From Paludibacter sp. (lineage in GTDB: Bacteria; Bacteroidota; Bacteroidia; Bacteroidales; Paludibacteraceae), in contig JARLGX010000019.1 in the NCBI GenBank assembly GCA_031292575.1, positions 48,813 to 112,812 on the forward strand: 64,000 nt of DNA, read 5' to 3'. This document shows, piece after piece, positions 1 to 8,288 of this stretch. Made by a program: the position numbers and the translations under genes. How positions within the stretch are numbered: the first letter of the stretch is position 1; the number at the start of each line of letters is the position of its first letter. The notes below the pieces were generated by a model, which was given only the letters and a program-made list of their open reading frames with translations, did no database searches and had not been told where the DNA came from.

Positions 1-689
1 AAACTGAAAAAATTGGACTGATACTGAAAACATATCCTGAGAAATTCGAAAATGGAGAACTATTCATTGGCGGAAAAAAAATAAAATGCGATTTACTGGT
101 CAACTGCAACTCACGCAAAGCAATTATTCCCGAAAGTGAAGTTCCATTTGAACTTACCGAACGTAATTTTATCAAAACTTCCGAGAACTTTGAAACAAGC
201 ATCAAAGATGTATATGCTATTGGCGATGTTAGCGGAAAAAGTTTTCTAGCTCATTTGGCATCGGCCCATGGAATTTATGTTATCAATCACATTAAAGGCA
301 TAAAATCAGTTTTCGATCCGCAGAATTATCCAATCAACATGTACACTTCTCCCGAGATTTCTCAGGTTGGAATGACTGAAAAGGAAATGAAAGCTGAAGG
401 ACTGGATTACAAAATAAGTGAATTTCCCTTATCAGCAAATGGGAAAGCACTGATAGAAGGCAACACCGAAGGATTTATCCGCATGCTTTCCGATAAAAAA
501 TACGGTCAGGTTATGGGTGTGCAAATTGTAGCCGCCAATGCCACAGATATGATTGCCGAAGCAAGTGCGTTTATGTCGGTAGATGGTACTGTTTACGATG
601 TTGCACAAACAATTCACGCACATCCTACCGTTTCCGAAATATACATGGAAGCAGGTTTTGACGCTATTGATAAAGCCATTCACAAATAA
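1..689 (+). CDS. lpd: Dihydrolipoyl dehydrogenase, C-terminal part (5' end outside window)
   Basis: Flavoprotein that reoxidises dihydrolipoamide in 2-oxoacid dehydrogenase or glycine cleavage complexes. The frame is open from base 3 and gives 228 residues. Visible are the FAD-binding VYAIGDV segment at about residue 70, the C-terminal dimerisation domain, and the HAHPTVSE signature near residue 205, whose His-Pro-Thr-x-Ser-Glu supplies the active-site base of this family. The NAD-binding domain and the redox-active cysteine pair lie upstream of the window. The next gene, 9 bases downstream, is lipoate ligase-like, which fits a lipoyl role. Mercuric or glutathione reductase are alternatives, but the motif and the neighbour favour lpd. 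Confidence 0.88.
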   Translation, partial: TEKIGLILKTYPEKFENGELFIGGKKIKCDLLVNCNSRKAIIPESEVPFELTERNFIKTSENFETSIKDVYAIGDVSGKSFLAHLASAHGIYVINHIKGIKSVFDPQNYPINMYTSPEISQVGMTEKEMKAEGLDYKISEFPLSANGKALIEGNTEGFIRMLSDKKYGQVMGVQIVAANATDMIAEASAFMSVDGTVYDVAQTIHAHPTVSEIYMEAGFDAIDKAIHK

Positions 690-698
690 AATTCTGCC

Positions 699-1313
699 AT
701 GTTGAACCCAACGGATTATTATTTGCCGGACATACAACTACTCGAAAAGAAAACAAATCAATTTTTGGTTTGGATACCCGATAAATTTTATGTTGTGCTG
801 GGTGCATCAAATCATGCTATCGATTCGTTGAACATGGAAAATATAAAAAGGGATAACATCACCGTACTGAAACGTCCTTCGGGTGGACAAACAGTGGTGC
901 TTACTCCCAACAATATAATAATTGCTGCCGTATATTTCGATCAAAAAGATATTCACCCGAAAGAGATTTTCAATCGTGTCAATCGACTGATTATTTCTAC
1001 CATTGAAAAATCCGGAATTCATGATTTATCGTTAATGGGGATTTCGGACATTGCCATTTCTGGCAAAAAGATTTTGGGATCGGCCATTTACCGGAGCAAA
1101 GATGCTCTTTTATATCACGCAGTTCTGAATTTAGGTGAACCTGCCTCTACTTTTGAAAAATACCTGAAACATCCGGTTAAAGAACCTGATTACAGGCAAG
1201 GCAGGTCGCATTCCGAGTTTGTAACATCGCTAAAAGAAAAAGGTTACACCAAAAGTTATCATCATTTGGAGAATGCCCTCATAAACTCTTTTGAAAAATC
1301 ATTCAATTTATGA
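699..1313 (+). CDS. Lipoate-protein ligase A-like protein (catalytic domain only)
   Basis: Member of the BPL/LplA/LipB fold, likely transferring lipoate or octanoate to lipoyl domains. The substrate-binding loop RPSGGQ (residues 59-64, the family's RR-x-GGG motif in a weaker form) and the segment GISDIAISGKK (114-124), which carries the conserved lysine, are visible. At 204 residues it lacks the C-terminal accessory domain of E. coli LplA, so it may be a lipoyltransferase or need a partner for the adenylation half-reaction. It follows lpd by 9 bases and overlaps the next start codon (ATGA), so the three are probably one transcript. A lipoyl synthase gene lies about 34 kb away. Confidence 0.8.
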   Translation: MLNPTDYYLPDIQLLEKKTNQFLVWIPDKFYVVLGASNHAIDSLNMENIKRDNITVLKRPSGGQTVVLTPNNIIIAAVYFDQKDIHPKEIFNRVNRLIISTIEKSGIHDLSLMGISDIAISGKKILGSAIYRSKDALLYHAVLNLGEPASTFEKYLKHPVKEPDYRQGRSHSEFVTSLKEKGYTKSYHHLENALINSFEKSFNL

Positions 1314-2098
1314 TCCCAACTGATCATAGGGAATTAAAACTCTTGCTCGATTCGCGTGTAAACCAATACAACAGCACTGACTTTATCCACTCCGACCCTA
1401 TTCAGATACCGCATAGGTTTACACGAAAAGAAGACATTGAAATTGCGGGATTCCTCACTGCAACAATATCATGGGGACAACGAAAAAGCATTATTAATAA
1501 TGCCAACAGGCTAATAAATTTGATGGATAATTCGCCTTATGAATTTATCATGGAAACCGAAAATAGTGACTGGAAACATATTGAAAACTTTGTACACCGC
1601 ACTTTCAACGGCGACGATTGTTTGTATTTTTTGGAATCATTGAAAAATATCTATACACATTATCACGGTCTGGAAAGCGTTTTCACCACAGGTTACCATG
1701 TTGAAGGCAGCATTTTTGGGGCGTTGAATCACTTCCGCCAAGTCTTTTTATCCATTCCTCATGCCGAAAGAGTAAAGAAACATATTTCGAATGTATCGGC
1801 CAATTCTTCTGCAAAAAGATTAAATATGTTCCTTCGTTGGATGGTTCGAAGCGATGTGCATGAAGTAGATTTTGGGCTGTGGAATAAAATTCCTACCTCG
1901 GCACTTATGCTTCCGCTCGATGTTCATACAGGCGAAGTTGCACGTGGACTGGGTTTGCTTCAACGCAAGCAAAACGACTGGAAGGCAGTGGAAGAAATTA
2001 CGTCAGTTCTCATCACGTTCGATGCCGATGACCCTGTTAAATACGATTTTGCCCTATTCGGAATTGGTGTTTTTGAAGGCAAGAATTTTATTCTCTGA
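1310..2098 (+). CDS. TIGR02757 (DUF2400) family protein
   Basis: A 262-residue protein matching the conserved Bacteroidota TIGR02757/DUF2400 family by overall sequence, including the N-terminal stretch with TATISWGQRKSI and a C-terminal FDADDPVKYDFALFGIG segment. No biochemical function is established for the family; a DNA-glycosylase-like helical fold has been suggested for distant relatives, but nothing here proves it. It starts inside the stop codon of the lipoate ligase-like gene, which indicates translational coupling. It ends before a strong two-way terminator shared with the convergent receptor gene. Confidence 0.75.
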   Translation: MIPTDHRELKLLLDSRVNQYNSTDFIHSDPIQIPHRFTRKEDIEIAGFLTATISWGQRKSIINNANRLINLMDNSPYEFIMETENSDWKHIENFVHRTFNGDDCLYFLESLKNIYTHYHGLESVFTTGYHVEGSIFGALNHFRQVFLSIPHAERVKKHISNVSANSSAKRLNMFLRWMVRSDVHEVDFGLWNKIPTSALMLPLDVHTGEVARGLGLLQRKQNDWKAVEEITSVLITFDADDPVKYDFALFGIGVFEGKNFIL

Positions 2099-2147
2099 AA
2101 AAAAAGATCATCAAATAGGGTAATTGAATGTTGAAAAGACCAAATGA

Positions 2148-2185
2148 GAAACGGCTGAACTTCGTTATTGAAGTTCAGCCGTTTC
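2148..2185. terminator. Bidirectional hairpin terminator
   Basis: A perfect 16-bp stem (left arm 2148-2163, right arm 2170-2185) closes a 6-base loop between two convergent genes. A-rich and T-rich flanks allow use in both directions. The core GGCTGAACTT/AAGTTCAGCC recurs in the terminator at 44081-44118. Confidence 0.85.
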
Positions 2186-2219
2186 ATTTCTTAATAAATC
2201 AAATTTGCAATCACATCAT

Positions 2220-4493
2220 TTAGAATTCAAACTTCACCGTTGCGCCAAATTGTACAGGTTTTCCTTGTTGGAAAAACTGACTGCCCGAAGAATTGAAATA
2301 GAATGCATTGTATTTGGTATCAAAGATATTTTTTGCCCATAATTCCAAGCCTATTTCACCTTTGCTTACAGCTACTTTAGCATCTACCTGCGAATAATAA
2401 TTTTGGGAAATATCATTTGCTTCAGTCCAGTAAATTTTACCAATACCTGTATATTGTACAGTTGCCATTAAGCGATCGATAATAGCATTTTTAAATGAAT
2501 GTTCGTACCTTGCATTCAAATTCAACGTGTTTTGTGGCGCATAAGGCACGTATTTGCCTTTGTAATCTACTTTTGTGTTTACAGTTTTATGGGTTGTTGG
2601 GTCAGTTGTCTGTACCGAATCGGTATAATTTGTAAAAGTTGCATTGGCATATCCATAATTTATACCGGCACTGAAACCAGCACCCAAATTAGCGTCGAAA
2701 GATACTTCCAGCCCTTTACTTACAGCGGCTCCGGCATTTGAAATCTTTCGTCCTAAACCATTAGGAACAAATTGAGTAAGTTGGATATCAGTTACATTAT
2801 TATAAAATAAAGATATACTCGATTTTAAATGATCGTTTAATGACAAGCATTGTCCACCAATTTCATAATTCCAGCTTGTTTCCGGTTTATACGAAATTGT
2901 TTTTAACACTGTTTCAGGAGTTGTGGCCGACTTTACACCTTGCAGACCGGCTGTGACCAAATCGGCAAACATTTGTACGTTGAATCCTCCGGCTTTATAA
3001 CCTTTTGAAACTGTACCATAAATAAACTGCTTATTTCTCCATTCGTATTTTAAAGCCACTTTTGGTAATAATTCCGAGAAATGAATTGCTAAATTATTTT
3101 TCAACGTGTCTGCCAATTGATATGGGCCGGTATAATAAGGAGAAACCATGTTCACATTCATTAAACTACTGGTGTTATAATCAAGTTTTATGTTTTCATA
3201 GTCCAACCGCAAACCTGCAGTAAGCGATAGTCCATCTACGAACAAATTATTCAATGTTGATTGATGAAAAATAGCACCACCGGCAGTGTTTGTATTAAAA
3301 ATTCCTGGAGTTGTAATCACATTATCAGTAATTGTCATCTGTGGAGCACCATACAATGCAGCCATATCAAAACTAGGTTGAAGTATGTATTTTATTGCGT
3401 CACTTTCCATGTAAAATGGTGCATTAATATCCAATTGCTGAATAAATCCGGTTAATCCAAAGCTCCATTGATAATTACTCTTAGATTTCGATTTCAGGAT
3501 AATTTCTTCGTTCCAGGCATTTTGTTTTTGCAATTGCTTTAAAGAAAAAAGCGACAATGTGTCAAAGTCATTATCCATTTTCATATAATCGCTAAAATAC
3601 TGTTGCGACGTAACCGAGCTCATTGTCCATTTTTTTGTATTGTATTGCAATAACAAACTATTTGTAAACATTGTGCGGGTATACGTGCTTGGATCATTGA
3701 AATTTGGCAATGATGTTTTTCCTGTAGTTGGGTCGTATGCTCCATAAGGAAATGCTCCCTGATCAACATAATCTAAGTTAAAAGTATACTGGGCTTTAAA
3801 GTCGGGAGTAATATTCCAATCGAGTTTAGCGCGTCCGCCTGCCGAGGTGCTTGCATCAGCAGCCTTATTTGTATATAGATTTTTAAAAAAACCATCATAG
3901 TGGTTATAATATCCACTTACCGAGTAGCCTAAATTATTGCTAAGTTTTCCATAATGAGCTAATTTTTCATTTATCAGCCCATAGTTTCCAACATTAAGCG
4001 ACAGCTTGGTTCCCTGATAATTCAAAGGTGAAAGGGTATAGATATTGATGATTCCACTTTCGGCATTCCTTCCGTAAAGCGTTCCTTGCGAGCCGCGCAG
4101 CACTTCTATTTGCTTAATATCATAAAAGTCGAAATCAAAAGTAGACTTGTCAAAATAAGGAACATTATCTACATACAATGCCATAGATTGTCCGCTGTTT
4201 CTCGATCCAATGCCACGAATATAAGAAGTCGTTGACATAGCCGAACCGTAATCGGGAATATAAAAATTTGGAACAAATCCACTTAAATCGCGAATATTAG
4301 TGATTTGAGCATCGTTAATTTGTTTAGAAGTTAATACTGTTGACGATACCGGTGTTTGATGTGGCGAAGTTTCTTTCAACGAATTGACAATGACCTCATC
4401 CAGTTTTACAACGTGGGTACTATCTGTGGGATTTTGTGCCGCAGAAATAAGAGATATTGATGTGAATACTGTTAGAATAATATTTCTATTCAT
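2220..4493 (-). CDS. TonB-dependent outer-membrane receptor
   Basis: A 757-residue TonB-dependent receptor that would import a substrate across the outer membrane using the TonB-ExbBD energy system. It has a signal peptide (about residues 1-19), a short N-terminal stretch with the TonB-box-like KLDEVIVNS, a plug domain (about 45-150, including IRGIGSR and EVLRGSQGTLYGRN), and a long beta-barrel ending in the aromatic KFEF. It has no carboxypeptidase-like N-terminal extension and no SusD partner next to it, so it is not a standard Sus-type polysaccharide receptor. The plug and IEVLRGSQGTLYG pattern resemble siderophore, vitamin or metal-complex receptors. The substrate cannot be read from sequence. 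Confidence 0.92.
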   Translation of the reverse strand: MNRNIILTVFTSISLISAAQNPTDSTHVVKLDEVIVNSLKETSPHQTPVSSTVLTSKQINDAQITNIRDLSGFVPNFYIPDYGSAMSTTSYIRGIGSRNSGQSMALYVDNVPYFDKSTFDFDFYDIKQIEVLRGSQGTLYGRNAESGIINIYTLSPLNYQGTKLSLNVGNYGLINEKLAHYGKLSNNLGYSVSGYYNHYDGFFKNLYTNKAADASTSAGGRAKLDWNITPDFKAQYTFNLDYVDQGAFPYGAYDPTTGKTSLPNFNDPSTYTRTMFTNSLLLQYNTKKWTMSSVTSQQYFSDYMKMDNDFDTLSLFSLKQLQKQNAWNEEIILKSKSKSNYQWSFGLTGFIQQLDINAPFYMESDAIKYILQPSFDMAALYGAPQMTITDNVITTPGIFNTNTAGGAIFHQSTLNNLFVDGLSLTAGLRLDYENIKLDYNTSSLMNVNMVSPYYTGPYQLADTLKNNLAIHFSELLPKVALKYEWRNKQFIYGTVSKGYKAGGFNVQMFADLVTAGLQGVKSATTPETVLKTISYKPETSWNYEIGGQCLSLNDHLKSSISLFYNNVTDIQLTQFVPNGLGRKISNAGAAVSKGLEVSFDANLGAGFSAGINYGYANATFTNYTDSVQTTDPTTHKTVNTKVDYKGKYVPYAPQNTLNLNARYEHSFKNAIIDRLMATVQYTGIGKIYWTEANDISQNYYSQVDAKVAVSKGEIGLELWAKNIFDTKYNAFYFNSSGSQFFQQGKPVQFGATVKFEF

Positions 4494-4602
4494 TTTTTTT
4501 CATTTTATGGTTAATACGTAAAGTGTTGACGCAATAAAAAAGCAACAACTAAATTCAAACAAATACAATTTATTTGAAAATTAAAAACTTAAATCAGTAA
4601 AA

Positions 4603-4953
4603 TTATAATGAAAAAAAATGTGGAGGAGGGCGCGAGAAGTCAATAAAACTAATGCCTTCTGATGTAGAAAAATGAGACTCAAATGTGATGGTAATCGCAT
4701 TCTCAATGAAGCGTGGAAGTGAATATTTTGCTTCCGAAACAGCTTCGGTCTCAAGTTCAAATTTATAAGTTGATTGTTGATTGTTTGTAGTAGATTGATA
4801 ATTATAAGTTGAAACCTGAGCAACGATTGGCGTTTGATCATTAGTGGATTTATTTGACTGAAAACCGGGAGTGAACAAGCACAAAACGAAGCCTATAACC
4901 ATGAGAATCTCAGGGATAAACGTCGCAAGTATACCGTTTTCAAACATCAACAT
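4603..4953 (-). CDS. Small membrane-anchored hypothetical protein
   Basis: A 116-residue protein not recognised by family. One hydrophobic segment (about residues 8-29) with a Pro-Gly end looks like a membrane anchor or uncleaved signal. The rest is polar, Gln/Thr/Ser-rich, and ends in a Ser-Arg-Pro-Pro-Pro tract and aromatic residues. It is read in the same direction as the TonB-dependent receptor and ends 109 bases before its start, so co-transcription is likely and a link with receptor function is possible. An overlapping frame at 4581-4841 is less convincing. Confidence 0.55.
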   Translation of the reverse strand: MLMFENGILATFIPEILMVIGFVLCLFTPGFQSNKSTNDQTPIVAQVSTYNYQSTTNNQQSTYKFELETEAVSEAKYSLPRFIENAITITFESHFSTSEGISFIDFSRPPPHFFSL

Positions 4954-5023
4954 AATTAGTTACAAGTGTTTAGTTAGAAGTTACAAATAAAAGAATTTCC
5001 ATTGTCAACTGTCAATTAAAACG

Positions 5024-5096
5024 AGCCTCTCATGGGACTCGAACCCGCGACCTATTCATTACGAATGAATTGCTCTACCAACTGAGCTAAAGAGGC
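5024..5096 (-). tRNA. tRNA-Thr (anticodon CGT)
   Basis: Read on the minus strand, a 73-base cloverleaf starts GCCTCTTTAGCTC. The acceptor stem pairs with GAGAGGC, the anticodon arm has a 7-base loop TTCGTAA with anticodon CGT, and the T arm reads GGTTCGAGTCCC. CCA is not encoded. Anticodon CGT reads ACG (Thr). Confidence 0.93.
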
Positions 5097-5142
5097 ATAT
5101 TCTGACAATTGAAATTGGTTAACAGTTGTCAGGATTTGGGTG

Positions 5143-5171
5143 CAAATATACAGCTTTTTTATTTTTTCAAG
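5143..5171 (-). promoter_or_regulatory. Probable promoter of tRNA-Thr
   Basis: On the minus strand TATATTTGCACC (the -7 box matches TAnnTTTG) lies about 50 bases before the tRNA, with CTTG about 17 bases further upstream. This resembles the Bacteroidetes primary sigma promoter. Confidence 0.5.
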
Positions 5172-5193
5172 AGCATTTTCTACAATTTAACGA

Positions 5194-5224
5194 TTTTATT
5201 TCATCAATTATAATTGTACTTTTG
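5194..5224 (+). promoter_or_regulatory. Probable promoter of the YigZ-family gene
   Basis: TACTTTTG at 5217-5224 matches the Bacteroidetes -7 box TAnnTTTG. A TTTT lies 19 bases upstream at the -33 position. The gene starts about 50 bases further on. Confidence 0.5.
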
Positions 5225-5274
5225 TACGATTACCAAATTAAGCAGTCCAATATCTTTACAATTTTGTTATCTAA

Positions 5275-5871
5275 ATGACTGATACCTATAAAACAATAAT
5301 TGCATTTTCAGAAGGGATTTACAAAGAAAAAGGAAGTAAATTTCTGGCCTTCTCCATGCCGGTAAGTTCGGTGGAAGAAATAAAGGAAATTGTCAAGAAC
5401 TACAAAAAAGAATATTACGACGCAAGGCACGTTTGTTATGCATACATGCTTGGATCCGAACGAAAAGAGTTTCGGGCAAACGATGATGGAGAACCTTCTG
5501 GAACAGCCGGCCGACCAATTCTGGGACAAATTAACTCACGTGACCTGACTAATATTTTGGTTATTGTTGTACGTTATTTTGGAGGTATTTTGCTTGGTAC
5601 TGGAGGGTTAACATCTGCATACAAAGAAGCGGCTTCAGATGCACTTAATCATGCCGAAATAGTTGAAAAAACTGTTGACGAAATTCTGACAATAAATTTT
5701 AATTACGAATTAATGAACGATGTTATGCGTGTGATTAAAGAAACCAATGCTCAGATTCTGCACAATTTCTATGAAAATAATTGCAAACTCCAACTAAGTG
5801 TTCGACAAAACGAATCAGATCTATTAAAAATGAAACTTGAAAAGATTGTTGGTATCTTAATAGAGAATTAA
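5275..5871 (+). CDS. YigZ/IMPACT (UPF0029) family protein
   Basis: A 198-residue YigZ-family protein. The family shows the IMPACT N-terminal fold and is thought to act in translation or stress control; exact activity is not settled. The signature region is clear: ARHVCYAY near residue 52, FRANDDGEPSGTAGRPI at about 69-85, and VVRYFGGILLGTGGLTSAY just after. The C-terminal third is the usual small alpha/beta domain of the bacterial members. It is a single gene with its own promoter and is followed by the promoter and leader of pyrB. Confidence 0.88.
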   Translation: MTDTYKTIIAFSEGIYKEKGSKFLAFSMPVSSVEEIKEIVKNYKKEYYDARHVCYAYMLGSERKEFRANDDGEPSGTAGRPILGQINSRDLTNILVIVVRYFGGILLGTGGLTSAYKEAASDALNHAEIVEKTVDEILTINFNYELMNDVMRVIKETNAQILHNFYENNCKLQLSVRQNESDLLKMKLEKIVGILIEN

Positions 5872-5895
5872 ACAACAATAAACAATGGATTTTTA

Positions 5896-5926
5896 TTTCA
5901 TTATTGCAAAATTTCAACTATCTTTG
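5896..5926 (+). promoter_or_regulatory. Probable pyrBI promoter
   Basis: TATCTTTG (5919-5926) fits the -7 box TAnnTTTG and TTTC lies exactly 19 bases upstream. A start near 5931 would give a leader of about 200 bases before pyrB, long enough to hold the terminator hairpin at 6022-6066. Confidence 0.55.
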
Positions 5927-5935
5927 TTGTCGAAA

Positions 5936-6037
5936 ATGGAAACGAGAAACTTTAAATATTTTTTCGAACAAAGCAACTCACATCAAACTAGTTGCATAGA
6001 AAAGTTACCCCTAAGAAATTCAAAAAAACCAATATAA
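5936..6037 (+). CDS. Candidate 33-codon leader peptide of pyrBI
   Basis: ATG at 5936 opens a 33-codon frame whose TAA (6035-6037) falls inside the left arm of the terminator hairpin that precedes pyrB. It includes a U-rich run of Phe, Lys and Tyr codons. In E. coli pyrBI a translated leader of this sort couples UTP-dependent polymerase pausing to terminator read-through. The start lies only a few bases after the inferred transcription start, so translation would be nearly leaderless. This is a candidate only; nothing but its position supports it. Confidence 0.3.
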   Translation: METRNFKYFFEQSNSHQTSCIEKLPLRNSKKPI

Positions 6038-6066
6038 ATCTTTGAAGATTTGTGTTGGTTTTTTTC
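6022..6066 (+). terminator. Terminator/attenuator hairpin in the pyrBI leader
   Basis: An uninterrupted stem of about 20 bp including two G-T wobbles (left arm 6022-6041, loop TTGA, right arm 6046-6065) ends in a T tract. It lies after the inferred pyrB promoter and 68 bases before the pyrB start, so it can act as an attenuator. It could otherwise be the terminator of the preceding YigZ-family gene. Confidence 0.75.
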
Positions 6067-6133
6067 TTTAGAAAAACAATAATAATAAGTGTAAGCAAGC
6101 GACTCTAAAACGTTGACAACAAAAGAACAGAAC

Positions 6134-7051
6134 ATGAAAAACAACAGTTTAGTATCAATTTCCGATTATAGCAAAGAAGAAATACTGGCAATTCTCGATT
6201 CTGCAGCTGACTTTGAAGCAAATCCGAACCGTAAAACGTTAGATGGAAAAGTAATTGCCACTTTATTTTTTGAACCTTCAACTCGCACAAGATTAAGCTT
6301 TGAAACAGCCGTGATTCGCCTTGGTGGTTCTATTATTGGTTTTTCGGATGCAGCCACCAGCAGCTCGTCTAAAGGTGAAACCTTAAATGACACCATACAC
6401 ATGGTAAGTTGTTATGCTGATGCAATTGTTATGCGCCATCCACTCGAAGGTACTGCTCGCTATGCTGCAGAAGTTTCTCCGGTTCCAATTGTTAATGCTG
6501 GTGATGGTGCAAATCAACATCCTTCGCAAACTTTACTCGATTTATATTCAATTCTGAAAACCCAGGGAACACTCGAAAATCTGACAATATGCTTGGTGGG
6601 TGATTTAAAATACGGTCGTACAGTACATTCACTTATCATGGCCATGTCGCATTTCAATCCAACGTTTAAATTTATCGCGCCCGATGAATTGAAAATGCCC
6701 GACGAATATAAGGTTTTTTGCAAAAAAAACAACATTTCGTTCACCGATGTTTCAGAACTTACAAATAACTTCAACGATGCTGATATTCTTTATATGACAC
6801 GGGTTCAAAAAGAACGCTTTCAGGATTTAATGGAATATGAACGGGTTAAAAACGTGTATACGCTTAAAAATTCCATGCTTGAAAACACCAAATCGAACTT
6901 GCGTATACTTCACCCACTACCACGTGTTTCTGAGATTGACCCCGATGTAGATAGCAACGAAAAGGCATATTATTTCCGTCAGGCTCAAAATGGATTGTAT
7001 GTGCGACAAGCAATAATGAGTAAAGTAGTGCTTAATCAAAAGCAAGAGTAA
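6134..7051 (+). CDS. pyrB: Aspartate carbamoyltransferase, catalytic chain
   Basis: Condenses carbamoyl phosphate with aspartate, the committed step of pyrimidine synthesis. The 305-residue length is normal. The carbamoyl-phosphate loop STRTR (residues 49-53), the HPSQTLLDL motif (129-137) and the HPLPR aspartate-binding loop near residue 260 are all present. The ATG at 6134 gives the standard N-terminus; an in-frame TTG 21 bases upstream would add seven unconserved residues. pyrI follows after 55 bases, so the enzyme is probably the regulated E. coli-type holoenzyme. The leader carries a possible attenuator. Confidence 0.96.
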   Translation: MKNNSLVSISDYSKEEILAILDSAADFEANPNRKTLDGKVIATLFFEPSTRTRLSFETAVIRLGGSIIGFSDAATSSSSKGETLNDTIHMVSCYADAIVMRHPLEGTARYAAEVSPVPIVNAGDGANQHPSQTLLDLYSILKTQGTLENLTICLVGDLKYGRTVHSLIMAMSHFNPTFKFIAPDELKMPDEYKVFCKKNNISFTDVSELTNNFNDADILYMTRVQKERFQDLMEYERVKNVYTLKNSMLENTKSNLRILHPLPRVSEIDPDVDSNEKAYYFRQAQNGLYVRQAIMSKVVLNQKQE

Positions 7052-7106
7052 AGTAAGTCATGCAAAATTCGTGTAATTAGTATTAATTCATGTAGTTCGT
7101 ATTTTT

Positions 7107-7562
7107 ATGGAAAAGAAATTAAAAGTAGCAGCACTTCGCAACGGAACCGTTATTGATCATATACCATCAGACAAATTATTCAAAGTGGTTTCAATACTTC
7201 ATTTAGATACTTGTCTAAATCAAATTACGTTGGCAAATAATCTTGAAAGTGCAAAAATAGGATCAAAAGGGCTTGTAAAAATTTCGGACCGTGCTTTAGA
7301 AGAAGATGAAACAAATAAAATTGCCCTCATTGCACCTAATGCAAAAATCAACATTATAAAGGAATATGAAGTTGTAGAAAAACGTCCACTGGTTTTGCCT
7401 GACGAAATTAGGGAAATAGTACAATGCGGAAATCCTAATTGCATTACTAATCATCAACCTGTGGTAACGCGTTTCTTTGTGCTCAATGAAGAAGGGGTAA
7501 ACCGACTTAAATGCAGATATTGCGAGCGTGAAGTGAGGTTAGAAGAAGTAAAAATTAAGTAG
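7107..7562 (+). CDS. pyrI: Aspartate carbamoyltransferase, regulatory chain
   Basis: Non-catalytic chain that binds nucleotide effectors and holds catalytic trimers together. It has 151 residues with an N-terminal allosteric domain (LRNGTVIDHI, residues 10-19) and a C-terminal zinc domain whose four cysteines are C107, C112, C136 and C139. All expected ligands are intact, so feedback control by nucleotides is likely. It is co-directional with pyrB. Confidence 0.95.
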   Translation: MEKKLKVAALRNGTVIDHIPSDKLFKVVSILHLDTCLNQITLANNLESAKIGSKGLVKISDRALEEDETNKIALIAPNAKINIIKEYEVVEKRPLVLPDEIREIVQCGNPNCITNHQPVVTRFFVLNEEGVNRLKCRYCEREVRLEEVKIK

Positions 7563-7611
7563 CTTGCATTTATAGTATCATTCTTGTAATTCATTTTTAT
7601 TTATATACTTT

Positions 7612-8214
7612 GTGGCAAAAAATAAAATAAACTGGAAACCCGGAACAATGATTTATCCTCTACCGGCTGCTTTAATATCATGTGGGAGTACAGAAGACGA
7701 ATATAATTTAATTACAGTCAGTTGGGTAGGTACAATTTGTACAAATCCGCCTATGTGCTATATATCGTTGCGTCCCGAACGACATTCATACAATATTATA
7801 AAAGAAACCGGCGAATTTGTTATTAACCTGACCAATGAAGAAATGGCATATGCAACCGATTGGTGTGGTGTGAAAAGTGGCAAAGATTTTAATAAATTTG
7901 CCGAAATGAAACTTACTCCAATAAAAGGAGAAAAAGTAACTGTCCCAATTGTTAGCGAATCACCTCTTTGCATTGAATGTAAAGTAAAAGAAATTGTAAA
8001 ACTTGGTTCTCACGATATGTTTATTGCTGAAGTGGTGAATGTTCAGGCTGACTCTCAATATATTGATCCGATAACAGATACCTTTAAACTTTCTGAAGCC
8101 AAACTGATTGCATATTCCCATGGGCATTATTACAAATTGGGCGAGGAAATAGGCAAATTTGGCTGGACGGTACAAAAAAAAAGACCCCAAACCCCTAAAG
8201 GGGTTCAAGGATAG
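7612..8214 (+). CDS. Flavin reductase family protein (FMN-binding split barrel)
   Basis: A 200-residue flavoprotein of the flavin reductase-like family, which binds FMN and usually passes electrons from NAD(P)H to flavin. Family marks include the N-terminal PGTMIYPLPAALISCG, a VSWVGTICTNPPMCYISLRPERHSYNII segment, and TGEFVINL. A GTG at 7612 is the best start; no upstream ATG fits. The last ten or so residues (RPQTPKGVQG) are encoded by the first arm of a CCCCTAAAGGGG intergenic element, so the true family sequence probably ends near the VQKK. The substrate is unknown. Confidence 0.82.
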   Translation: MAKNKINWKPGTMIYPLPAALISCGSTEDEYNLITVSWVGTICTNPPMCYISLRPERHSYNIIKETGEFVINLTNEEMAYATDWCGVKSGKDFNKFAEMKLTPIKGEKVTVPIVSESPLCIECKVKEIVKLGSHDMFIAEVVNVQADSQYIDPITDTFKLSEAKLIAYSHGHYYKLGEEIGKFGWTVQKKRPQTPKGVQG

Positions 8215-8281
8215 CTTTTCTATTATCTATGTTATAATAAAATTAATAGTTGCAACTTATTTTCCCCTTTAGGGGTTAGGG
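8185..8281. repeat. Paired inverted CCCCTAAAGGGG element, copy 1
   Basis: Arm 1 (8185-8205, containing CCCCTAAAGGGG) and arm 2 (8264-8281, CCCCTTTAGGGGTTAGGG) are inverted copies separated by about 60 AT-rich bases. Each arm is itself a hairpin and the two arms can also pair with each other. Arm 1 encodes the end of the flavin reductase and arm 2 lies 7 bases before the next start. Further copies occur in the nuo operon. Confidence 0.85.
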
Positions 8282-8288
8282 TAGTATT

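Noticed and set aside
6113..6133. Upstream TTG start for pyrB
   Set aside because: Adds seven residues not found in the family; ATG at 6134 gives the normal N-terminus.
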